From the NCBI GenBank assembly GCA_030596265.1, contig JAUVKM010000134.1:1-6292 (forward strand): a stretch of DNA of 6,292 nt. The letters run 5' to 3'. The position numbers and the translations under genes are program-made. How positions within the stretch are numbered: the stretch's first letter is position 1; the number at the start of each line of letters is the position of its first letter. The notes beneath the pieces are model-generated. The model searched no databases. It was not told the DNA's origin and saw only the letters and a list, made by a program, of their open reading frames with translations. Positions 1 to 6,149 of this stretch are shown here, one piece after another. This DNA is from Candidatus Cloacimonadota bacterium. GTDB lineage: Bacteria; Cloacimonadota; Cloacimonadia; Cloacimonadales; TCS61.

Positions 1-844
1 ACCCGTATTAGTCCAGGCTAGAGTTACTTATCTTTCTGAAGAAGAGTACAAAGATCTTAAGAAAAAAGAGAGATTAGTTTATTGGGAAAATCTTGAAAAT
101 GATCTCGCTGAATTACAGCAAAGAAAAGCAGATGCAATTGCTAATCAGGAAAAATATTCTGCAACCATTGAAGAACTTAATGCTAATATGGTTCCTGTAA
201 AAACCGAGTATGACAAAGTTCATGCTGAAATTCTTGCATTTCTTGGCATAACAGAAGCAGATTTTGCTTCAATTATGGAAAAGATCAAATATTTCAATGG
301 CGAAATCACTAATTGGGATGGGATTACTGATAAAGAACTCTGGAATGCTAAGAAATCCGTCCGTGCCCTTGTTGTTGAATATAACGATTATAGAGGAACA
401 AAATATGGTAAAGTTCCGGATTTCAGAAAAGATTTCTCTGATCTTGACAACAGAATTATAAATCTTGAGAATAATCTTGAAGCTGCAAAGCCAAAGTATT
501 ATGAAGACGAATACACAATAGTTAAAGGTGATTGGCTCTCTAAGATCGCTCAATATAGTTTTATTTATGGTGATATGTCTAAATGGCCTGTTATTTATAG
601 AGCAAACAGAGATCAAATTAAAGATCCTAACCTGATTTATCCTGATCAAGTTATTAAAATACCTCGTGGCCTTCCTTATGAGTGGAAAGTTTACAAAGGC
701 GAATGCCTTTGGAGAATTGCCGGTTATCAAGAAGTATATGGAAATGCTGCAAAATGGCCTCTTATTTTCAGAGCTAATAAAGATCAAATCAAAGATCCAG
801 ACCTTATTTATCCTAACCAGATCTTTGAAATTCCAAGAGATTAA
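1..844 (+). CDS. Tandem LysM-domain protein with charged helical N-terminal region, 5'-partial
   Basis: The reading frame is open from base 2 to the TAA at 842-844, giving 280 visible residues; the true start lies left of the window. The ATG at 188 is internal: the 62 codons before it have the same Glu/Lys/Ala-rich helical character (for example LSEEEYKDLKKKERLVYW). Visible residues 10-160 look like a coiled coil or long helical region. Two LysM modules follow, at about residues 171-222 and 228-279, sharing the pattern KWP-[VL]-I-[YF]-RAN-[RK]-DQIKDP-[ND]-LIYP-x-Q and ending in IPR. LysM modules bind N-acetylglucosamine-containing glycans such as peptidoglycan, so a periplasmic or envelope role is likely, but any signal peptide is outside the window. 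Each module is about 51 residues, longer than a minimal LysM, and the usual GDTL is GDWL in the first and GECL in the second. No catalytic domain is visible. The gene ends at a strong terminator, so it is transcriptionally separate from the next cluster. Confidence 0.9.
   Translation, partial: PVLVQARVTYLSEEEYKDLKKKERLVYWENLENDLAELQQRKADAIANQEKYSATIEELNANMVPVKTEYDKVHAEILAFLGITEADFASIMEKIKYFNGEITNWDGITDKELWNAKKSVRALVVEYNDYRGTKYGKVPDFRKDFSDLDNRIINLENNLEAAKPKYYEDEYTIVKGDWLSKIAQYSFIYGDMSKWPVIYRANRDQIKDPNLIYPDQVIKIPRGLPYEWKVYKGECLWRIAGYQEVYGNAAKWPLIFRANKDQIKDPDLIYPNQIFEIPRD
512..667 (+). repeat. LysM module 1 (first copy of internal repeat)
   Basis: This stretch encodes the first of two LysM modules in the partial gene. 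The protein runs from YTIVKGDWLSKIA to VIKIPR. It aligns over its full length with the module at 683-838; the strongest identity is in RAN-x-DQIKDP-x-LIYP. The DNA copies have diverged at many third codon positions, so the duplication is old and kept by selection on the protein. Confidence 0.85.
683..838 (+). repeat. LysM module 2 (second copy of internal repeat)
   Basis: This stretch encodes the second LysM module, from WKVYKGECLWRIA to IFEIPR, starting five residues after the first module ends. It carries a single cysteine (GECL) where LysM domains usually have Thr (GDTL). It is only one residue short of the C-terminus, so the two modules form the end of the protein. Confidence 0.85.
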
Positions 845-859
845 TCTAACCAGAAATAT

Positions 860-891
860 GAAGCCTCTCTTTTTTGGAGAGGCTTCTTTTT
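860..891 (+). terminator. Rho-independent terminator after the LysM gene
   Basis: A perfect 10-base-pair stem, GAAGCCTCTC (860-869) with GAGAGGCTTC (877-886), closes a 7-base loop and is followed by five T (887-891). It starts 16 bases after the LysM stop codon. The opposite strand has no T-run on its exit side, so it should work only for rightward transcription. The T-run ends just 10 bases before the start codon of the next gene. Confidence 0.93.
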
Positions 892-901
892 AATATTACA
901 A

Positions 902-2992
902 TTGAAACTTCATAAAATCCACCTAATTTTGCTCACCTCGATCATCATTGCACTGTTGCATTTTGTATTCAGCCCATATCGAATGGTATCACACATCTAT
1001 GACCTTAAATTAGGTGAAATTGCTGAGAAAGATATTAATGCTCCTTTCGATTTTTATGTTTATAAAGCTAAAGAAACATTAGAAGCAGAACAAACTGCAG
1101 CAGCTGCGAAAGTACAACCTATCTATAAAGTCTCTGAGAATCTTAAATTCAATGCACAAAAGAATCTGGATTTTGTCTTTCAACATTTTATTCTGCAAGA
1201 TGGTTCAAATATTCAGAAAACAAGTAAGAAATTGCGACAGAATGGTTATGAATTATCTCTTGAAAATATTAAACTGTTAATGAATAATAATAGAAGAATA
1301 AGAATTTATAATTTTTTAAGTGAAAATATTACAAAAATATTTACTATTGGCATATATTCAGACAGCTATCGCTATCAGGAAATAAAAATATCAAAATCCA
1401 ATAGAATTATTAATTATGGTCTCAACCGTTTATATTCACTAGAAGAAGCAAAAAACAAATTGGTCAGTTGGCACACAATTCAAGACGAAAAACCATTAAT
1501 CCATGAACTTGCAGATATTATTCTGATTGAAAATATAATTATTGATCAGGATATGACAGAGCTAGAAAAAGAAAAAGCAAAAGAAAAGGTACCGTTAACT
1601 TTAGGGAAAGTACAAAAGAATGAGCGGATTATAGGAAAGAATCAAAAATCAACTTCCATTGAACTTCTTAAACTACAATCTCTATTAAAAGCACAGAGAG
1701 ATCATCAACCAACCAGAAATAATCTACAATTGATACTATCTTCATTGGGAATATTTCTTCTCTCTCTTCTTATTCTAGTTTTATTTGATTACATCCTGGT
1801 ACTTTTTTTTCCAAGTAATTTCTCTTCAATTCCAAGAACGATCATAATTCTAAGTTGCATATTAGTATCAATAATTCTTACTATTATTACAAATAATATT
1901 TTTGAGATTCCATCTCTAATTATTCCATTCAGTTTATCTGTACTTCTTATTGCTTTGATATTTAATCCGCATATTGGAATTCTTTTCAATTTTATAACCT
2001 TAATCTTTGTTTCAATATTTCTTAATTGGAGTTTCACTAATCCAATGATCTTAAGTTTAACCACTTTCGGTGGGATCATTGCTCTCAAACATATGAAGAA
2101 AAAACAAGAATTCTACCCGATCACATTATACTTATTAATATCATTTCTAGTAGTTAATACAGCAGTATCTCTTATTAAATTTGAAAATATAACTATCTAT
2201 TTCTGGCATCTTTTGTGGGGAATAATTTCCTGTATTACATCTGTTGTTGGGTTGATCCTGCTAACACCGTTTGTAGAGAGAAAATTGAATCTTGCCACAA
2301 AACAAATATTATTGGAACTGCTTGATTTCGATAATGATTTATTAAAAAAGATGGCAACAGTTGCACCGGGAACTTATCACCATTCACTTATTGTTGGTAA
2401 CCTTGCAGAAAGCGCTTCAGAAGCTGTTGGAGCCAATCATTTACTTGCCAGAGTTGGAAGCTATTATCACGATATCGGTAAGCTGGAAAATCCTCAGTTC
2501 TTTATAGAGAATAATCCCGAATCATCTGATCTTCATGATAAAATGATGGCTACAGAAAGTGCTCTTCTTATCCGCAACCATATTAATGATGGTTTAGCTT
2601 TAGCAAGGAAACACAATCTGCCTAAACCTGTTATTGAAATAATTCAGCAGCACCATGGGAATGGTCTGATTAAATATTTTTATAACAAAGCAATTGAAAC
2701 AAATCTTGATTTTGATGAAGAGCAATTCAATTATTCTGGTCCAAAGCCTCTAAATAAAGAATCTTCTATTGTGATGATAGCCGATATTGTTGAATCTACT
2801 ACAAAATCCTTAGATGACTTTTCTGAAAAGAGAATAAAAAAAGTGTTGGATGATACAATTCATAATCTTATTAATGAAGGACAATTAGATGAATCACCTC
2901 TTACATTAAAAGAACTTGAGAAAATTAAAACATACATGCTGCCAATACTAATGGGTGTTTATAGGAAACGACTTGAATATCCCGAAAATTAA
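902..2992 (+). CDS. pgpH: PgpH/YqfF-type 7TM-HD cyclic dinucleotide phosphodiesterase
   Basis: This 696-residue protein has the full architecture of the 7TMR-HD family. An N-terminal membrane segment (about 7-24) is followed by an extracytoplasmic 7TMR-HDED-like region (about 35-265), about seven membrane segments (277-455) and a cytoplasmic HD domain (about 480-665). Visible HD motifs are APGTYHHS (488-495), YYHDIGK (521-527, metal-binding His523-Asp524), QQHHG (582-586) and ADIVES (627-632). Characterised members (Listeria PgpH) hydrolyse c-di-AMP; whether this one does is inferred from the family. The start is TTG: no ATG lies in frame until codon 28, and starting there would lose the first membrane segment. 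No Shine-Dalgarno sequence precedes it. Its 3' end overlaps ybeY, a common neighbour of yqfF-type genes. In ADIVES the usual Ala is Ser, and a Lys (ESTTKS) replaces the usual Arg; neither is a metal ligand. Confidence 0.92.
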   Translation: MKLHKIHLILLTSIIIALLHFVFSPYRMVSHIYDLKLGEIAEKDINAPFDFYVYKAKETLEAEQTAAAAKVQPIYKVSENLKFNAQKNLDFVFQHFILQDGSNIQKTSKKLRQNGYELSLENIKLLMNNNRRIRIYNFLSENITKIFTIGIYSDSYRYQEIKISKSNRIINYGLNRLYSLEEAKNKLVSWHTIQDEKPLIHELADIILIENIIIDQDMTELEKEKAKEKVPLTLGKVQKNERIIGKNQKSTSIELLKLQSLLKAQRDHQPTRNNLQLILSSLGIFLLSLLILVLFDYILVLFFPSNFSSIPRTIIILSCILVSIILTIITNNIFEIPSLIIPFSLSVLLIALIFNPHIGILFNFITLIFVSIFLNWSFTNPMILSLTTFGGIIALKHMKKKQEFYPITLYLLISFLVVNTAVSLIKFENITIYFWHLLWGIISCITSVVGLILLTPFVERKLNLATKQILLELLDFDNDLLKKMATVAPGTYHHSLIVGNLAESASEAVGANHLLARVGSYYHDIGKLENPQFFIENNPESSDLHDKMMATESALLIRNHINDGLALARKHNLPKPVIEIIQQHHGNGLIKYFYNKAIETNLDFDEEQFNYSGPKPLNKESSIVMIADIVESTTKSLDDFSEKRIKKVLDDTIHNLINEGQLDESPLTLKELEKIKTYMLPILMGVYRKRLEYPEN
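2963..2968 (+). promoter_or_regulatory. Ribosome binding site deciding the ybeY start
   Basis: AGGAAA lies inside the 3' end of the HD-phosphohydrolase gene. The AGGA core ends six bases before the TTG at 2973, a normal Shine-Dalgarno distance. The alternative GTG at 2955 has no comparable motif at the right distance, which favours the TTG. Confidence 0.55.
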
Positions 2993-3413
2993 ACCAGTTA
3001 TTCTATCAAATAAAACGGCAGATAATATTGAAATTAAAATTTTTGAAGAACTTTTTTTTATTGTTCTTAATAATGAATCCAGACCTCCGGATAGCTTTGT
3101 AAACCTTGAACTTACAAATGATGGATCGATAAAGCAGCTTAATAAGAAATATTTGGGTAGAGATGAAATTACAGACGTACTCTCTTTTACTGCTAATATC
3201 CCCGGAGTTAACTTGATTGGTGATATTATTATTGACATCAATGTCGCTAAAAGCCAAAAGGAAAATAGAACGGTTTCAGAAGAGCTTCAGATATTATTTT
3301 TACATGGTCTTTTGCACTGTTTAGGTTATGATCATCTGGCAATAGGAGATCAGAAGATCATGGAAGCAAAAGAAAGTGAATATCTAAATATATTAAAAAA
3401 GGAGAAAAATTAG
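2973..3413 (+). CDS. ybeY: Endoribonuclease YbeY (rRNA maturation factor)
   Basis: YbeY is a single-domain, zinc-dependent endoribonuclease in the cytoplasm that takes part in 16S rRNA 3'-end maturation and ribosome quality control. The signature metal site HGLLHCLGYDH (residues 111-121 from the TTG start) supplies the three histidines 111, 115 and 121. The other family motifs are TDVLSF (67-72) and GDIIIDINVA (83-92). The length of 146 residues is normal. I chose the TTG at 2973 because of the well-spaced AGGA upstream; a GTG at 2955 would add six residues and cannot be excluded. With the TTG start the gene overlaps the preceding HD gene by 20 bases, which suggests translational coupling, and four bases separate it from the next start. 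After TDVLSF the usual Pro is replaced by Thr. Confidence 0.95.
   Translation: MNIPKIKPVILSNKTADNIEIKIFEELFFIVLNNESRPPDSFVNLELTNDGSIKQLNKKYLGRDEITDVLSFTANIPGVNLIGDIIIDINVAKSQKENRTVSEELQILFLHGLLHCLGYDHLAIGDQKIMEAKESEYLNILKKEKN
3399..3404 (+). promoter_or_regulatory. Candidate ribosome binding site for the CNNM/CorC gene
   Basis: AAGGAG is the best Shine-Dalgarno match in the window. It lies in the last codons of ybeY, 13 bases before the GTG at 3418, which is longer than ideal. A rare ATT start at 3409, four bases after the motif, would be in frame, but GTG is the more conventional choice. Confidence 0.5.
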
Positions 3414-3417
3414 ACTC

Positions 3418-4683
3418 GTGAATATAAGTTTCCCAATCATATCAATTATTGGCTTTCTAATAATTTCTGCTTTTTTTTCAGGATCTGAAACTGCTTTTTT
3501 CTCATTAACAAAGATCCAAATAAAAAAGTTAGAAAAAAGCAATAATAAAAGTTCAAAGCGTATCTTGCGATTATTAAATAACCCAAAAGAACTACTTGTA
3601 ATAATACTTCTGGGAAACACTATTGTGAACGTGGCTGCTGCCTCTACAGCTGCTCTTTTCGCAATAAGAATCGGTGAGAAATATCTACAGCACTTTTCTC
3701 AATCCATTCTAATGATGATTGAGATTATAATCATGACAATCTTACTGCTGGTCTTTGGTGAAATAGCACCAAAATTACTGGCATTTTCATCTCCGGAAAA
3801 AACAGCCCGTTCTTCCAGTTTGATTTTAGAAATAATCAAATATGTATTCTGGCCCCTTATTAAAATCCTAGAATTTATCAGTTCGATCTTCACTACAAAA
3901 AAAAGGAAAGTTGAACAAACTGATATAACATCAGAAGATTTTAAGAACCTTATACAATCTAAGGTTACACAGCATCCTTTAGAAGAGAATGAAAAAAGAA
4001 TTATTACCAGTATCTTCCGGTTTTCTTCCACCGATGCAAAGAGAATAATGACTCCAAGGGTTGATATTGCAGGAGTTGACACATCTGAAGGATTACAAAA
4101 AGTTAAGGATATGATCATTAGTTCAGGTCATTCTAAGATTCCAATTTATAAAGCAAATATTGATAATATTATCGGGATAATTTACGCGAAGGATATTATC
4201 TTGAACCCCAAAAAACAATCAATAAGCTCACTTCTGCGTCCTCCACTTTTTGTCACTGAAAACACCAAGATCCAAAATTTGCTAAACAAATTTAAAAGAC
4301 GTAAGATACAAATAGCTATAATCGTTGATGAATACGGTGGTACAGAAGGGTTGGTGACACTTGAAGACATTCTAGAGGAATTAGTAGGCGAGATCCGTGA
4401 TGAATATGATAATGAAAAACCAAACATAGTAAAACAGGATAATGGTACTTTCAGCATAAATGGAATGTACTCTATCTCTGAATTAAACGATAAATTTATT
4501 TTAGATATTGATGAAGAAAAATATGATAATCTGGCTGAATTTATATACGATAATTTTAACAAGGTTCCAGAAGAAAATGAAAGTTTTATTTATAAAGACC
4601 TTGTTAAATTCACTGTTAAGCGAATTAAAGCTCGACGAATACAATATATAACATTAGAAGTTATCAATAACAGCGATGAGTAA
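3418..4683 (+). CDS. CNNM/CorC family membrane protein (DUF21, CBS pair, CorC_HlyC)
   Basis: This 421-residue protein has the three-part layout of bacterial CNNM/CorC ("hemolysin C-like") proteins. A DUF21 membrane domain (about 1-160) has SGSETAFFS (21-29), GNTIVN (66-71) and GEIAPK (114-119). A CBS pair (about 205-330) has IMTPR (210-214), HSKIPIY (238-244), VDEYGGTEGLVTLEDILEEL (303-322) and GEI-x-DE-x-D. A CorC_HlyC domain (about 340-415) closes it. Characterised relatives (CorB/CorC, MpfA) export Mg2+, and the CBS pair binds ATP-Mg; transport here is inferred. The hemolysin label used for this family is historical and not evidence of toxicity. The gene starts with GTG four bases after ybeY. 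In E. coli ybeY is followed by the related ybeX, which lacks the membrane domain; this is the longer membrane version in the same position. Its stop overlaps the next start by eight bases. Confidence 0.93.
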   Translation: MNISFPIISIIGFLIISAFFSGSETAFFSLTKIQIKKLEKSNNKSSKRILRLLNNPKELLVIILLGNTIVNVAAASTAALFAIRIGEKYLQHFSQSILMMIEIIIMTILLLVFGEIAPKLLAFSSPEKTARSSSLILEIIKYVFWPLIKILEFISSIFTTKKRKVEQTDITSEDFKNLIQSKVTQHPLEENEKRIITSIFRFSSTDAKRIMTPRVDIAGVDTSEGLQKVKDMIISSGHSKIPIYKANIDNIIGIIYAKDIILNPKKQSISSLLRPPLFVTENTKIQNLLNKFKRRKIQIAIIVDEYGGTEGLVTLEDILEELVGEIRDEYDNEKPNIVKQDNGTFSINGMYSISELNDKFILDIDEEKYDNLAEFIYDNFNKVPEENESFIYKDLVKFTVKRIKARRIQYITLEVINNSDE

Positions 4684-5398
4684 GAAATTTAGAGCTATTG
4701 TCATAATATTACTTTTTATTCCTGTTTTGCTCATAGCAAAGACATTTGACCTTTCTATCAAATATCTTGGGATCAGTGTTGTTAAGGTTTCAATGACCGA
4801 TGAAGATTCAACTATTACTATAACAGCAAAATCCACCTTTATTGCCAGCATAGCTTCAGATATGGATAATTTCTACAAATCTGTTTATTCTGGCAATTAC
4901 CTTCCAGACTCCTACGAAAAACTTATTGATCAAGGTGATTATTTCGAGAATAGAATAATTGAATATAACAGACAAACACTTACAGCAAAAAGAAAAAGTA
5001 ATATTTCCCCTGATCGTAATTGTGAATATCCAATTAACCCTGAAAGCCGAGATTTCTTTTCAGCTCTATTTTACCTTCGAAAAGCAATTGATGAGCCTAC
5101 CGGCGAATTATGGATAGATGCTAACAAACTTATCTGGAGAGTTGAATATTCTGTTGTAGGAAAGGAAAAGATCTCTACCATATTTGGAAAGAAATCTGCC
5201 ATTAAGGTAAGGTTGAACTTTCATAATTATTTAAATGGAGAGAAAGAACGAACAGATATGCTTACAAACAACCTGGTTAACGAAGAAAGATATCTTCTTT
5301 TCTGGTTCTCTGATGATGAGCAAAGACTTCCATTAAAAGCAAAATTCATGATGAAACCATTTGCTGTGGTTTGGAAATTAAATTCCTATACAGAATAA
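4676..5398 (+). CDS. Secreted DUF3108-like protein
   Basis: This 240-residue protein begins with a clear signal peptide: basic MSKKFR, a hydrophobic stretch to about residue 20, and likely cleavage after Ala21 (LLIA-K). The mature part resembles the DUF3108 family, which has no settled biochemical function: FDLSIKYLGISVVKVSM near the N-terminus, a region following deviation or damage-like beta strands (ENRIIEYNRQTLTAKRK, 91-107), FFSALFYLRK (127-136), and a closing strand pair WFSDDEQRLPLKAKFMM (210-226). It is probably a periplasmic or outer-membrane-associated beta-rich protein. The assignment rests on motif layout only. The ATG overlaps the CNNM/CorC stop by eight bases and has no good Shine-Dalgarno sequence, so coupled translation is likely. 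One cysteine (Cys116) remains in the mature part, and there is no lipobox. Confidence 0.75.
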   Translation: MSKKFRAIVIILLFIPVLLIAKTFDLSIKYLGISVVKVSMTDEDSTITITAKSTFIASIASDMDNFYKSVYSGNYLPDSYEKLIDQGDYFENRIIEYNRQTLTAKRKSNISPDRNCEYPINPESRDFFSALFYLRKAIDEPTGELWIDANKLIWRVEYSVVGKEKISTIFGKKSAIKVRLNFHNYLNGEKERTDMLTNNLVNEERYLLFWFSDDEQRLPLKAKFMMKPFAVVWKLNSYTE

Positions 5399-5408
5399 TT
5401 TTGAAGCA

Positions 5409-5756
5409 ATGAAGAATAAATATAATAAAATTGCGTTCTATATTTGGGCAGGCGTAGTATTTACGTTAACTTCTATACCTAAATTGCAATCACCACTAGA
5501 TGACTCATTGAATATTGATAAATTAGCTCATTTTATTGTTTATATGATATTTGCCTATTTATTCATGAAGATGTTCGATACAAAACAGTATATTCAAAAA
5601 CTAAAGCTATTATGCGTTTTAGCTGTTATCATACCTATCTTCGATGAATTACATCAAATACCAATTTCCGGTAGATCCTTCTCTTATTATGATATTCTTG
5701 CTGATTTCCTGGGATTTCTTACCGTGATCATCTACTTCAAGATAAAGTTAAAATGA
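5409..5756 (+). CDS. VanZ-like small membrane protein
   Basis: This 115-residue protein has four predicted membrane segments (about 7-23, 38-55, 64-79 and 95-111), the size and layout of single-domain VanZ-like proteins. Conserved features are TSIPK (21-25), DKLAHFIVY (37-45), and FDELHQIPISGRS (78-90) followed by Asp95. VanZ itself gives low-level teicoplanin resistance in enterococci, but most chromosomal VanZ-like proteins have no known function, and resistance should not be inferred here. The gene begins 10 bases after the DUF3108-like gene and ends the cluster. GAAG just before the ATG is too close to be a normal ribosome binding site. No strong intrinsic terminator follows; the converging gene ends 7 bases further on. 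Confidence 0.88.
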   Translation: MKNKYNKIAFYIWAGVVFTLTSIPKLQSPLDDSLNIDKLAHFIVYMIFAYLFMKMFDTKQYIQKLKLLCVLAVIIPIFDELHQIPISGRSFSYYDILADFLGFLTVIIYFKIKLK

Positions 5757-5765
5757 TCTTGATCA
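5754..5765. other. Short inverted repeat between convergent genes, containing both stop codons
   Basis: TGATC-TT-GATCA is an inverted repeat with 5-base arms. Its left TGA is the stop of the VanZ-like gene, and its right TCA is the stop (TGA) of the minus-strand gene. AT-only flanks (TTAAA 5748-5752 and TTTAA 5769-5773) can extend the pairing. It could help end transcription from both sides, but it is weak and has only a short T-rich tail, so I do not call it a terminator. Confidence 0.35.
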
Positions 5766-6143
5766 ATCTTTAATTCTTTTAAGTGAAACTACCAATTCAT
5801 AATGAAATGGCGGCTTTAACCAGATCTGCTTCTTGAGATAATTCTTAGGATTATTCATTATCTCTTTTTCCGGCACTTCTTCTACCTGGTTATCTTTTGA
5901 TACCACCAAATAGATCTTTTCATCTGTTTTGATTGTTTTTCCAGTTGGCATAAGCTCTCCTACTAATTTATATTTTGGATGTTTTGCAATAAAATCTAAA
6001 AGTATTTCATTTGTGATCATACTTCTGTATTCCTTGCAATATCCTCTATCCTCACAACTCGCAGCACAAACAATAATATCTGTATGCCGCTTATTTTTTG
6101 GGCAAACAACAAGGTTTATATCGGATCGAATTTGTTTTCTCAA
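5763..6143 (-). CDS. Hypothetical small protein with four N-terminal cysteines
   Basis: I do not recognise this 126-residue protein. Its N-terminal third has four cysteines, C14, C26, C30 and C36 (spacing C-x11-C-x3-C-x5-C), within CPKNKRHTDIIVCAASCEDR and GYCKEYR. That arrangement could bind zinc or an iron-sulfur cluster, but nothing shows which. The rest is charged and looks soluble, with a possible small beta domain (KIYLVVSKDNQVEEVP, 76-91; WLKPPFHYELVVSLKR, 108-123). There is no signal peptide or membrane segment, so it is probably cytoplasmic. The start is TTG, 6 bases after the dapA stop, with only a weak AGAG upstream. The next in-frame ATG is at codon 42 and would lose all four cysteines, which supports the TTG. 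The spacing implies co-transcription with dapA. Confidence 0.75.
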   Translation of the reverse strand: MRKQIRSDINLVVCPKNKRHTDIIVCAASCEDRGYCKEYRSMITNEILLDFIAKHPKYKLVGELMPTGKTIKTDEKIYLVVSKDNQVEEVPEKEIMNNPKNYLKKQIWLKPPFHYELVVSLKRIKD

Positions 6144-6149
6144 TTTTCT

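Noticed and set aside
269..787. Long minus-strand open frame (172 codons) opposite the LysM gene
   Set aside because: It lies wholly within a clearly conserved plus-strand gene, has no recognisable domain and looks like a shadow of codon usage. The same applies to minus-strand frames at 1789-2088, 2948-3241, 3006-3257, 3393-3620, 3699-4118, 4182-4562 and 4654-4851.
188..844. ATG at 188 as the start of the LysM gene
   Set aside because: The same frame is open to the left edge of the window and encodes a protein-like charged helix, so the gene is truncated by the window and the ATG is internal.
666..893. Plus-strand 75-codon frame running through the terminator
   Set aside because: It overlaps the second LysM module in another frame, encodes no recognisable motif and has no ribosome binding site.
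1560..1600. Short GAAAAAG-type repeats in the HD gene
   Set aside because: They encode a Lys/Glu-rich helix (ELEKEKAKEK) in the extracytoplasmic region; composition alone explains them.
3418..4683. CNNM/CorC protein as a hemolysin
   Set aside because: The hemolysin name of this family is historical; the DUF21-CBS-CorC layout points to an ion-transport-related membrane protein.
5409..5756. VanZ-like gene as a glycopeptide resistance determinant
   Set aside because: There is no vanA/vanB-type cluster nearby, and stand-alone chromosomal VanZ-like proteins are widespread without demonstrated resistance.
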